A DNA stretch of 64,000 nt, from positions 1-64,000 of the forward strand of contig QOZS01000031.1 in assembly GCA_003576705.1 (NCBI GenBank), read 5' to 3'. This stretch comes from Desertibaculum subflavum (GTDB lineage: Bacteria > Pseudomonadota > Alphaproteobacteria > Ferrovibrionales > Ferrovibrionaceae). Made by a program: the position numbers and the translations under genes. Positions 26,580 to 34,019 of this stretch are shown here, piece by piece (the first letter of the stretch is position 1; every line of letters begins with the position of its first letter). The notes below the pieces were generated by a model. That model searched no databases and was not told the DNA's origin. It saw only the letters and a program-made list of their open reading frames with translations.

Positions 26580-27236
26580 ATGAACGGCGATGCTCCATCT
26601 GCGAACCAGGCCGGCGGATCCGCGCCCGAACCCGGTGCCGCAAACGGCCGGCATGGCCGGTCGAGCGGCGTTCTTCTCGACCAGTTCTACGTGACCTTGC
26701 GCGCCGTCCAGCGCGGTATCGACCGGGCGGCCTTGCCGCCGGTCCAGGCCGGCAGCGCGGCGGGCGAGTCCATCGCGGCCATCCGCAAGGATATCGATGC
26801 CCTCCTCGCCCAGCCGCAGAGCTGGCGCAGCGCCTACGAGATCGAGCAGCTGCAATGCCAGCTCATGACCGGCGGCCAGTTGGATACCGAGCTCGGCCGC
26901 CGCCTCGACGAGGCGGAGGCGCGTAAGCTCGCCAGCGTGCCGGCGTTGAAGGCCCTGCTGGCAAAGCCGGAGGAAGGAACCGAGACGGAGCAGGCGGAAC
27001 GAAAGCGTGCCGTGCTGCATCGCCTGGTGAACGACCTGCAATGGTTCTACACCCAGCGCTATCAGCGGCGCCGCACCGCGCGCGTGCTGAACGATCGGGT
27101 CAGCCTGGTCTTCCTCGCCGCCTTCGCCCTGGTGATCACCATGCTGCTCAGCCAACTCGTCTCGCTGCCGGCCAAGCAGTGGACCCCGCCCCGGCAACAG
27201 CCGACGGCACAGAGCCAACCGAGCGGAGGGCAATGA
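26580..27236 (+). CDS. Hypothetical protein with C-terminal membrane anchor
   Basis: A 218-residue protein: disordered Gly/Ala/Pro/Asn-rich N-terminus (~1-30), a helical, charged middle (residues ~35-155, coiled-coil-like, e.g. LQCQLMTGGQLDTELGRRLDEAEARKL), a basic patch QRYQRRRTARVLNDR and one transmembrane helix (~165-187), then a short Pro/Gln tail. Start ATG 26580 chosen after GGGGGACACGCCC. Its stop overlaps the next ATG (ATGA), so the two genes form a coupled pair. Family not recognised. Confidence 0.6.
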   Translation: MNGDAPSANQAGGSAPEPGAANGRHGRSSGVLLDQFYVTLRAVQRGIDRAALPPVQAGSAAGESIAAIRKDIDALLAQPQSWRSAYEIEQLQCQLMTGGQLDTELGRRLDEAEARKLASVPALKALLAKPEEGTETEQAERKRAVLHRLVNDLQWFYTQRYQRRRTARVLNDRVSLVFLAAFALVITMLLSQLVSLPAKQWTPPRQQPTAQSQPSGGQ

Positions 27237-27736
27237 CCATGCGCGGCGCCTGGAATCTCATCGTCTTCGGCCTCGTCTGCCTCGGGTTGATGGTGACGTT
27301 TCTGCTCTGGCATGCCCAGGCCGGCGAGCAGTCCTGGCTGATCTTCCGCTCCTATACCGGCTTGCTGGTCGGGATGAGCGCCGGACTGTTCGGCGCCGCG
27401 TTCAGCATGCTGACCCAATCGCAGCGGCGCGCCTCGCTGGGCACGCTGGAAGATGTCGATGTCGCGGTGGAATGGCATACGCTCGTCATCCGCGGCGCCT
27501 TCGGCATCGGCGCGGCGACCATCCTGTATTTCTTCTTCGAGAGCGGCCTGCTGGAGGGCAGCCTTTGGCCGAAGCTCTACCAGCTCGGCGCGTATTATGT
27601 GGGCGAGAGGGACTGGCTGCGGGTGCCGAACCGCGATCTGGCGCTGCTGGTGATCTGGTGCTTCATCGCCGGGTTCTCGGAGAATTTCGTGCCGAACGTG
27701 CTGGTCGGCGCCGAGAACCGGACCAGCGAGAAATAG
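27233..27736 (+). CDS. Hypothetical multi-helix membrane protein
   Basis: A 167-residue protein with four hydrophobic helices (about residues 9-26, 40-60, 88-105, 137-152). The fourth is followed by GFSENFVPNVL, a tail I have a sense of seeing in other small membrane proteins but cannot name. It overlaps the upstream anchored protein by 4 bp and is probably its membrane partner. Function unknown. Confidence 0.6.
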   Translation: MTMRGAWNLIVFGLVCLGLMVTFLLWHAQAGEQSWLIFRSYTGLLVGMSAGLFGAAFSMLTQSQRRASLGTLEDVDVAVEWHTLVIRGAFGIGAATILYFFFESGLLEGSLWPKLYQLGAYYVGERDWLRVPNRDLALLVIWCFIAGFSENFVPNVLVGAENRTSEK

Positions 27737-27801
27737 CCGGGCTGGCGCCTGGCACGCCGCTTGCCTAACCTGGGCCAGCCGCAAGCACCGGAGTGCCGCC
27801 C

Positions 27802-28584
27802 ATGTCCGCCGCCCCCGCCATCAAGCTTCCCATCAATGATGTCCGCGCCCGCGTATCGCCGGAGGAATGGCAGGTGCGCGTCGACCTCGCCGCCGCCTAC
27901 CGGCTGGTCGCGCTGCATGGCTGGGACGACCTGATCTACACCCATCTCTCGGCCCGGGTGCCGGGGCCGGAGCACCACTTCCTGATCAACCCCTTCGGCA
28001 TGATGTTCGAGGAGGTGACGGCCTCCAGCCTCGTCAAGATCGACAGCCAGGGCGAGATCGTCCTCGACATCGGCTGGAAGATCAACAAGGCCGGCTTCGT
28101 CATCCACGGCGCGGTGCACGCGGCGCGCGACGACGCGCATGCCGTGCTGCACACCCACACCGAGGCCGGCATGGCCGTCTCGGCGCAGAAATTCGGCCTC
28201 TTGCCGCTCGACCAGACCGCGCTCTTCCTGACCCACGATATCGCCTATCACGACTTCGAAGGCATCGCCCTCGACATGGACGAGCGGGTGCGCCTGGTCG
28301 GCGACCTGGGCACCAAGAACAACATGATCCTGCGCAACCACGGCCTGCTCACCTGCGGCCGAACGGTCGCCGACGCGTTCAGCCGCATGTTCTTCCTGGA
28401 GAAGTCCTGCGCCGCGCAGATCAAGGCGCTCACCGCCGGCTACGAGAACCTGCACTTCCCGAGCGCGGAATCGCAGGCGACGGTGGAGGCGCAGGTGAAG
28501 GCGTTCAGCGGCGGCGGCAACGCGCTGGAATGGCCCGCGCTCCTCCGCAAGCTCGACCGCATCGACCCGAGCTATCGGGAGTAG
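27802..28584 (+). CDS. Class II aldolase/adducin family protein
   Basis: A 260-residue zinc-dependent aldolase-fold protein. YTHLSARVPGPEHHFLINPFGMMFEEVTASSLVKID is the family N-terminal block; HAVLHTHTEAGMAVSAQKFGLLPLDQTALF supplies the His-x-His metal ligands; MILRNHGLLTCGRTVADAFSRMFFLEKSCAAQ the third His. Relatives include L-fuculose-phosphate aldolase and oxo-acid/decarboxylase-like enzymes, so the substrate is open. ATG at 27802 with GGAG 8 bp upstream. Confidence 0.87.
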   Translation: MSAAPAIKLPINDVRARVSPEEWQVRVDLAAAYRLVALHGWDDLIYTHLSARVPGPEHHFLINPFGMMFEEVTASSLVKIDSQGEIVLDIGWKINKAGFVIHGAVHAARDDAHAVLHTHTEAGMAVSAQKFGLLPLDQTALFLTHDIAYHDFEGIALDMDERVRLVGDLGTKNNMILRNHGLLTCGRTVADAFSRMFFLEKSCAAQIKALTAGYENLHFPSAESQATVEAQVKAFSGGGNALEWPALLRKLDRIDPSYRE

Positions 28585-28615
28585 AGCGTCAAGCATCTCT
28601 CTACGGGTTACCTCT

Positions 28616-28993
28616 GTGAGCAGGCCCTGGCCAAACATCGTCGGCTTCTTCCGCGATCTGGCTCCCGCCTGTCATGCCGCACCCGGATTTCAGCGCGCAG
28701 TTTGCGGAATTGCAGATGTCGCAGAGCACATCGAGCGATCGCCACTGCGGGAAATGCTGTACGGCTGGACGTCGATACATGACCTCTGCATCCAGCCCGC
28801 AGATCGGGAACCGTATTCGGGCCCGTTCCTTTGTATCTCACCGCTCCACTCCGGCGACATCGAGTTTCGCTATGTCGATACCGGGATCAAGGCTCGCCAA
28901 TGGCACCGGAAAGTCCCGCCGACAGGCTCGGTCCCACGCCTCGAGCGCTTTCTCGACCAAGTCAGATGGGTTGCGCGGACGTCGTCGCCATGA
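28616..28993 (+). CDS. Hypothetical protein
   Basis: A 125-residue protein from a GTG start at 28616. The sequence is protein-like (REMLYGWTSIHDLCIQPADREPYSGPFLCISPL, then IEFRYVDTGIKARQWHRKV and an RLERFLDQVRWVA tail) and resembles a short cytosolic hypothetical family, but I cannot name it. The local base composition is lower in GC than the neighbours, suggesting an acquired or relaxed gene. No overlapping alternative frame looks better. Confidence 0.5.
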   Translation: MSRPWPNIVGFFRDLAPACHAAPGFQRAVCGIADVAEHIERSPLREMLYGWTSIHDLCIQPADREPYSGPFLCISPLHSGDIEFRYVDTGIKARQWHRKVPPTGSVPRLERFLDQVRWVARTSSP

Positions 28994-29035
28994 ATCAAGC
29001 CCGCCGCTTTCTTGGATTTGGCTTACGGGGAATTG

Positions 29036-29740
29036 ATGCCTGACCTTTTCGCTTTCCCAATCACCACGCGCTGGAAGCCGCAGCACCCCGATCGCATCCA
29101 GATCTATTCGCTGCCGACGCCGAACGGCGTGAAGGTGTCGATCATGCTGGAGGAGAGCGGCCTGCCCTACGAGCCGCATCTCGTCGACATCGGCAAGAAC
29201 GAGAGCCACTTGGCCGAGTTCAAGAGCCTGAACCCGAACGCCAAGATCCCGGCGATCATCGATCCCGATGGCCCGGGCGGAAAGCCGATCGGCATGTTCG
29301 AGTCCGGCGCCATCCTGATCTATCTCGCCGACAAGACCGGGAAGTTCATGCCGCAAGACCCGGCGCGCCGGTGGGAGACCATCCAGTGGGTGTTCTTCCA
29401 GATGGCGTCGATCGGCCCGATGTTCGGCCAGGTCGGCTTCTTCCACAAATTCGCTGGCAAGGACTACGAGGACAAGCGCCCGCTCGAGCGCTACGTGACG
29501 GAGACGAAGCGCCTGCTCGCCGTGCTCGACGAGCGCCTCGAGGGCCGCGCCTGGATCATGGGAGAGGATTACGGCATCGCCGATATCGCGAGCCTCGGCT
29601 GGGTGCGCAACCTGATCGGCTTCTACGAGGCGCGCGACCTCGTCGCCTATGACAGCCTAAAGCACGTGCCGGGCTGGCTCGACCGCGCCCTGGCGCGGCC
29701 GGCGGTGCAGCGGGGGCTGACGATTCCGAAGAGGGGGTAG
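29036..29740 (+). CDS. Glutathione S-transferase, YghU/YfcG disulfide-bond oxidoreductase type
   Basis: A 234-residue GST of the nu class. ITTRWKPQHPDRIQIYSLPTPNGVKVSIMLEE is the diagnostic N-terminal block (Thr/Asn-rich active zone), followed by HLVDIGKNESHLAEFKSLNPNAKIPAI with the cis-Pro. The C-terminal domain carries GPMFGQVGFFHKFAGKDYEDKRPLERYVTETKRLLAVLDERL. Such enzymes reduce disulfides using two glutathiones. ATG at 29036. Confidence 0.92.
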   Translation: MPDLFAFPITTRWKPQHPDRIQIYSLPTPNGVKVSIMLEESGLPYEPHLVDIGKNESHLAEFKSLNPNAKIPAIIDPDGPGGKPIGMFESGAILIYLADKTGKFMPQDPARRWETIQWVFFQMASIGPMFGQVGFFHKFAGKDYEDKRPLERYVTETKRLLAVLDERLEGRAWIMGEDYGIADIASLGWVRNLIGFYEARDLVAYDSLKHVPGWLDRALARPAVQRGLTIPKRG

Positions 29741-29773
29741 CGCAAACGCTATGCTCGTGGCGACGGGGCAACA

Positions 29774-30094
29774 ATGAGCGTTGGGACTGGCGTCGCGTTG
29801 GGCCTGGTAGTCATACAGGTAACGCTGGCGGAAGTTATTCGTCGCCGACTCAAGAGACACCACAGCAAGATATGGAACGAACTCGGGGAGCCGCATATCG
29901 GGGGCTCCTTTACATCTGAATGGAATTTCCTCTGGTTCGTGCTTCTTGGAAAGTCGCTTCGGCTTCAGGATCGCACCATCGCGGCGTGCACTATGGGGAT
30001 CTATGTTTGCACCAGTGCCTTCCTGTACCTGATGTACTTTGCGCAATGGACGCACACTACGACGCTCGTGGATCTGCTTGCACCATTCGGATGA
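29774..30094 (+). CDS. Hypothetical small membrane protein
   Basis: A 106-residue protein with two hydrophobic helices (about residues 5-22 and 70-92), separated by a polar KIWNELGEPHIGGSFTSEWNF segment. The region is richer in A/T than its neighbours. Start ATG at 29774 follows a GGGGCAAC stretch. Not recognised; a membrane-associated accessory protein is all that can be said. Confidence 0.55.
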   Translation: MSVGTGVALGLVVIQVTLAEVIRRRLKRHHSKIWNELGEPHIGGSFTSEWNFLWFVLLGKSLRLQDRTIAACTMGIYVCTSAFLYLMYFAQWTHTTTLVDLLAPFG

Positions 30095-30226
30095 AACGCG
30101 GTGCATGTCGGCGCGCTCGGGAACTTGGGAGCGCCGGACTTCGATCAATGCCGTGGGATTACATTCTTCCAATCCTGCTCGCGGATGCTGACCAAGGATG
30201 CCGCACATCGAATGTGGGAGCTCACG

Positions 30227-30664
30227 ATGAGCGAAGCAAAGCCGCGCGCGCCGCTCTTCCTCCCGCCCGGCAAGGGGCGCGCCTACGAGATGGGCCGCAT
30301 CCAGGCGGTGTTCAAAGCCGATGGGGCCGAGAGCGCCGAGCGCTACTCGATCTCGGAATGGTGGCTGGAGCCGCATACCAAGGGGCCGGGCCCGCATGCG
30401 CATGACGAGGACGACGTGTTCTACGTGCTCGAAGGCACCATGAGCTTCCTGATCGGCGAAACCTGGCGCGACGCGCCGAAAGGCAGCTTCGTGCTGGCGC
30501 CGGGAGGCGTGACGCATGACTTCGAGAATCGCGGGCCGGTGCGTGCCGGCGTGCTGAACTTCTCCGTGCCCGGCGCCTTCGAGGCGGCGATGCCGGGCAT
30601 CGTCGCCTGGTTCGCCGAGCATCCGCCGGGCGATACGCGTTTGGTTTCCGCGGACTTGCTTTGA
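30227..30664 (+). CDS. Cupin-domain protein
   Basis: A 145-residue cupin: WWLEPHTKGPGPHAHDEDDVFYVLEGTMSFLIGETWRD carries motif 1 (His-x-His, Glu) and GSFVLAPGGVTHDFENRG motif 2 (His). It fits small mononuclear-metal cupins of the sugar-epimerase/dioxygenase type; no substrate can be inferred. ATG at 30227 follows GGGAGCTCACG. Its stop codon lies inside the hicAB operator-like repeats. Confidence 0.85.
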   Translation: MSEAKPRAPLFLPPGKGRAYEMGRIQAVFKADGAESAERYSISEWWLEPHTKGPGPHAHDEDDVFYVLEGTMSFLIGETWRDAPKGSFVLAPGGVTHDFENRGPVRAGVLNFSVPGAFEAAMPGIVAWFAEHPPGDTRLVSADLL

Positions 30665-30681
30665 TATCTAATTTTGATATC
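30661..30681 (+). promoter_or_regulatory. TTGATATC direct repeat, putative HicB operator
   Basis: Two copies of TTGATATC (30661-30668 and 30674-30681) lie 13 bp apart, 9 bp upstream of the hicA start and overlapping the stop codon of the preceding cupin gene. Each copy contains the palindrome GATATC. Autoregulatory operator sites of this kind are expected for HicB, which has a C-terminal ribbon-helix-helix domain. The second copy also contains a TTGATATCAT stretch that could serve as a -10-like element. No binding data. Confidence 0.5.
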
Positions 30682-30689
30682 ATGCCACC

Positions 30690-30953
30690 ATGAACTCGCA
30701 GCAGCGGCGGACGCTGGCCCGCATCTTTGCCGAGCCGACGGCCGCCGATCTGAGGTGGAGCGAGATCGAAGGTCTGTTCCGGGCGCTGGGTGCCGAGATC
30801 AGCGAGGGGTCCGGCAGCCGCGTCCGCGTTGCGCTGATGGGCGTGCGCGCCGTGTTTCATCGGCCGCATCCGAGCCCGGAAACGAAGCGCGGCGCCGTGC
30901 GCGCGGTGCGGGACTTCCTGATGGCGGCCGGCGTCGCGCCGGACCCGGAGTGA
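30690..30953 (+). CDS. hicA: HicA-family toxin (mRNA interferase)
   Basis: An 87-residue protein of the HicA subgroup with a C-terminal FHRPHPSPETKRGAVRAVRDFLMAAGV block (double-stranded-RNA-binding-like fold, RNase toxin). N-terminus SQQRRTLARIFAEPTAADLRWSEIEGLFRALGAEISEGSGSRVRVAL matches the group. In many HicA proteins a GSH motif holds the catalytic His; here it reads GSR, and the His may be that of FHRPHP instead. Stop is followed within 6 bp by the hicB start, i.e. toxin first. Confidence 0.85.
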   Translation: MNSQQRRTLARIFAEPTAADLRWSEIEGLFRALGAEISEGSGSRVRVALMGVRAVFHRPHPSPETKRGAVRAVRDFLMAAGVAPDPE

Positions 30954-30958
30954 CGAGT

Positions 30959-31273
30959 ATGCTGGAATACAAAGGCTATGTCGGAACCGTCGAAGCGGAC
31001 GAAGGCACCTTCGCCGGGCGCGTCATCGGCCTGCGCGACGTGATCACCTTCGAAGGCGCGAGCTTCGCCGAGGTCGAGCAGGCGTTCCGCGACAGCATCG
31101 ACGACTACCTCGCCTTCTGCGCCGAGCGCGGCGAGGCGCCGGACCGGCCCTATAGCGGCAAGATTCCACTCCGCATCGATCCTGAACTGCATCGACGCGC
31201 GGCGACGCGCGCCGAGGCGGAGGGGTTGAGCCTCAACCAGTGGATCGCGCGGAAGATCGAGACGGCGGCGTGA
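30959..31273 (+). CDS. hicB: HicB-family antitoxin with RHH domain
   Basis: A 104-residue protein: N-terminal HicB fold (LEYKGYVGTVEADEGTFAGRVIGLRDVITFEGASFAEVEQAFRDSIDDYLAFC) and C-terminal ribbon-helix-helix (GKIPLRIDPELHRRAATRAEAEGLSLNQWIARKIE) that should bind DNA. The arrangement hicA then hicB, 6 bp apart, plus repeats upstream, makes a complete autoregulated toxin-antitoxin module. ATG at 30959 taken; GTG at 30950 (VTSM) is a possible alternative that overlaps the hicA stop. Confidence 0.88.
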   Translation: MLEYKGYVGTVEADEGTFAGRVIGLRDVITFEGASFAEVEQAFRDSIDDYLAFCAERGEAPDRPYSGKIPLRIDPELHRRAATRAEAEGLSLNQWIARKIETAA

Positions 31274-31274
31274 G

Positions 31275-32750
31275 TCAACCCGGCCCGCGCAGCGGGTAGA
31301 GCTCCCGCGGCGCCAAGCGGAACGGGAACTGCGCGATGTCGAGCGCGGCCGGGCCCGGCGCGTCGATGTCGATCAGCTGCTTGAACGTGCCGCCGAAGGC
31401 GGCGCGGAAGTGGTTCTTCGCCTTGACGCAGAGGATGGCGGCGCGGGTGACGTCGAGCCCGTGCAGCGCGTAGAAGCCGGGATCGTGCGCCGAGCCGCAG
31501 ATCGAGGTGACGACGATGCTGACCTGCCCCGCCTCGATCACCGCGGTGGGGCCGAGATCCATCGGCAGGCCGCGCATCAGCGGGCCCAGGTTGACATAGC
31601 GCCCGTCGGTCAGGCGCGCGACCTTGGCCCGCACCGGCACCGGCGGGCCGAAATCGGGCGTGAGCCGGCCGCCGAGCGTGGCTTCCACCGTGCCGCCGAT
31701 GCCGGCCTCGCGGCAGCGCGCGACCAGGCCGGGATCGACGAAGAAGGCGAAGATCACCGGCACCTCCGGCGCGGCGGCGAGCAGCGCGCGCAGCATCTCC
31801 GGCGTGTCGGCGATGCCGCCGGAAAGCGGGTTGTCGCCGGCATCGATCACCGCGACGGGGCGCTCGGGTGCCGCCAGCGCCTGCGCGATCCCCTCCGCCG
31901 CGCTCGGCAGCGCGATGTAGAAGCGGTGCAGCCGCTCCCGCATCTCGGCCACCACGGCCTCGGCCGCGCCGCGCGCCAGCGCGGCATCGCCATCGGCGAA
32001 GACCATCGCGCCGGCGCCGGCCGCCGCGCTGTCGCCATAGGAGAAGCCGCCATAGACCGAGGCATCGAGGATGCGCGGGTCGAATTCCAGCCCGCGCGCG
32101 AAGGCCTCCAGCTCCGCCATCGGGCCTTCGGCGGTGCGCATGTTGATGCTGGGCAGGATGGCGTCGAGCTTGGCGATGTGGCCGACCGGGCGGATCTCGC
32201 CGCGGAGCGTGCGCCGCAGCGCTTCGAGCACGCGGAGCGCCGTCTCCTTCTGGTCGATATGCGGATGTTCCTTGTAGCCGGCGGCGAAATCAACCAGGGA
32301 GGCCACGCGCGGATCGAGATTGGCGTGCAGGTCGAACGACACGCCGAGCAGCCTTTCCGGCCCGATCGCCACGCGCACGCGGCGGATGATCTCGTAATCG
32401 GCGAGGTCCATCCCCTCCACGACCATGGCGCCGTGCAGCGAGAGGTAGAAGGCATCGGCCGGCGTGTCGCGGCAGCCTTGCGCGATCTCGTCGGCGATGG
32501 CCTCGAAGGCGTCGCGCGTCACCGGCCCGGCGGGTGTCGAGCCGGCCATGCGGAGGAAGGTGCCCGCCCAGTCGGGATGCGCGTCGAGGAAGGCGACCGC
32601 GCCGCCGCCCTCGGTCGCGGTGCCGCGATAGACGGCGCCGGCCTCCTGGCCGATGTACCACTCGTCGCGGCGGAACGCGGCTGCGTCGGTCAGCACCGGC
32701 GAGAACGAGTTGCCCTCGTGCGAGAAGCGGGCGACAGCGAGGCGGGGCAT
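31275..32750 (-). CDS. M81-family metallopeptidase (MlrC-like)
   Basis: A 491-residue protein of the MlrC family, Zn-dependent peptidases related to the one that degrades microcystin fragments. The N-terminus RLAVARFSHEGNSFSPVLTD, LGVSFDLHANLDPRVASLVDFAAGYKEHPHIDQKETA (metal-binding His/Asp cluster) and PVAVIDAGDNPLSGGIADTPEML are conserved. Convergent with the hicB gene; stops 1 bp apart. Likely cytosolic, substrate unknown. Confidence 0.87.
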   Translation of the reverse strand: MPRLAVARFSHEGNSFSPVLTDAAAFRRDEWYIGQEAGAVYRGTATEGGGAVAFLDAHPDWAGTFLRMAGSTPAGPVTRDAFEAIADEIAQGCRDTPADAFYLSLHGAMVVEGMDLADYEIIRRVRVAIGPERLLGVSFDLHANLDPRVASLVDFAAGYKEHPHIDQKETALRVLEALRRTLRGEIRPVGHIAKLDAILPSINMRTAEGPMAELEAFARGLEFDPRILDASVYGGFSYGDSAAAGAGAMVFADGDAALARGAAEAVVAEMRERLHRFYIALPSAAEGIAQALAAPERPVAVIDAGDNPLSGGIADTPEMLRALLAAAPEVPVIFAFFVDPGLVARCREAGIGGTVEATLGGRLTPDFGPPVPVRAKVARLTDGRYVNLGPLMRGLPMDLGPTAVIEAGQVSIVVTSICGSAHDPGFYALHGLDVTRAAILCVKAKNHFRAAFGGTFKQLIDIDAPGPAALDIAQFPFRLAPRELYPLRGPG

Positions 32751-32839
32751 GTCACTCAGCCGTCATGCGGTTCGAGCGAATCGAAAGATTGTGCATGCCG
32801 ATGTCAGGATCGGCTTTCTCCCGCTTCCCGCCTGAATCC

Positions 32840-33199
32840 TTAGCTGTCCGATGCATTTTTAATCGCGGCAAGCTCGCGTCGACATACCTCATTCAACGCG
32901 TCGAGTTCGTCCCGCGCCACCTTCCACAAGATGTCGGCCGCGATCCGCTCGTATTCATGCCGAAGCTTGTTGCCGATATCGGCGACCTTGCGCCAGGGAA
33001 TCTCCGTATGGCGCGCTTTCAGTTCCTCCGGCAGGTGGCGGCTTGCTTCGGAGATGATCTCGATGCCGCGCGTGACCAGCCACTGCGCCTGCCAATCCGC
33101 TTCGAAGGCGTCGAGCGTGAGCCCTTCGGTCACGCTCCGAACACGCTCGATCGCCTCCAGCATGTCGGCGAGTCTCGGAGCGATGGAGCGGCCGGCCAT
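32840..33199 (-). CDS. HepT-like toxin (DUF86)
   Basis: A 119-residue helical protein of the DUF86/HepT group. The characteristic end block is IGNKLRHEYERIAADILWKVARDELDAL; the canonical RX4HXY RNase/AMPylation-target motif is expected here, but the first Arg position is Gly76 (G-N-K-L-R-H-E-Y), with His81 and Tyr83 kept. It follows the MntA-like antitoxin gene directly (TGA immediately before ATG), making a toxin-antitoxin pair. Many homologous DUF86 proteins share the GN-LRHEY form, so activity should not be ruled out. Confidence 0.82.
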   Translation of the reverse strand: MAGRSIAPRLADMLEAIERVRSVTEGLTLDAFEADWQAQWLVTRGIEIISEASRHLPEELKARHTEIPWRKVADIGNKLRHEYERIAADILWKVARDELDALNEVCRRELAAIKNASDS

Positions 33200-33493
33200 T
33201 CAAAAGACGCGAAGCGCGCTTGCCTCGATGCCGGGCCGCAGCATGGGATGCAGGCTGTCCTTGGTCAGAAGGTCGACGGGCCGGCCGAGGATCTCGCGGA
33301 TGCGCTCTTGCAGATCCATGAGGTCGAACAGACCGATGGCACCCTTCTGGTGCTCGAAATAGAGATCGACATCGGAAGCCGGCTGCGCCTGCTCTCGCGC
33401 GACCGATCCGAACAGGTAGAGGTGCTCGACGCCGGCCCGTTTGAGGGCAGCCTCCTCGGCACGCAGTCTGGCAATGACGTCCTCGCGTAGCAT
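33200..33493 (-). CDS. MntA-like antitoxin (minimal nucleotidyltransferase)
   Basis: A 97-residue nucleotidyltransferase-fold protein. The active motif GSVAREQAQPASDVDLYFE is the GSx10DxD signature of minimal NTases, which in the HepT/MntA system inactivate HepT by adding AMP to a Tyr. ATG at 33493. Encoded just upstream of and flush with the HepT-like gene on the same strand. Upstream lies an AT-rich stretch with the direct repeat CCCTTTT(gcttcc)CCTTTTA (33547-33563), a plausible promoter/operator region. Confidence 0.85.
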   Translation of the reverse strand: MLREDVIARLRAEEAALKRAGVEHLYLFGSVAREQAQPASDVDLYFEHQKGAIGLFDLMDLQERIREILGRPVDLLTKDSLHPMLRPGIEASALRVF

Positions 33494-34019
33494 GCGCGCA
33501 CGATAGCAAGATTTCGGGGAACGGCGAGAAACACGGGGCGACGCTCCCTTTTGCTTCCCTTTTAGTACAAATTCCGCTATACTGGATACTGTTCTTTTAC
33601 ATCGTGGATCAGGAAGATAAACGGCGGCGCAGGGCGTCAGGGCGAAGGTTGTCGTTGTCGGACCGCATCGACGCGGAACAGATATGCCGCTGGGAGGAAG
33701 GCCGTTCTCGTCCGACTTGATTAAGAGGAACAGATGCGCCGCCCGGCGGGTCGGAGACGCACCGGACCGGATAAATGGCAGACAGTTTTCAGGTTTATTC
33801 CGTCGAAATCACGCGCCGAGGAACAGACGCGCCGCTTTCCGCTGTAACGCGGGCGGCGGCCGCCCCCACTTGCCCTTCCCCACACCGCTTCGCGGCGCGA
33901 GGGAGGGTTCGAGGCGCGGAACGGATGCGCCGCGGAACAAATACGCCGTCGCGGGCGGCGACGGCCCCTCCCGGACTCCCGCGCGGCCGTCGGCAATGCA
34001 AAAAGGAATAGATGCGCCG
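33494..34019. repeat. Gene-free stretch with six copies of a 16-bp repeat
   Basis: No convincing gene lies here. Six copies of a degenerate 16-mer, consensus GGAACAGATGCGCCGC, occur in the + orientation at 33675-33690, 33727-33742, 33820-33835, 33918-33933, 33934-33949 and 34005-34020, at irregular spacing (52, 93, 98, 16 and 71 bp). Copies differ at 0-4 positions. Around 33865-33915 there is also a CCCCCACTTGCCC ... GAGGGAGGGTTCGAG element similar in flavour to the intergenic palindrome at 45969-46074. The AT-rich left part (33545-33605) may be the promoter of the MntA/HepT pair. Confidence 0.6.
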
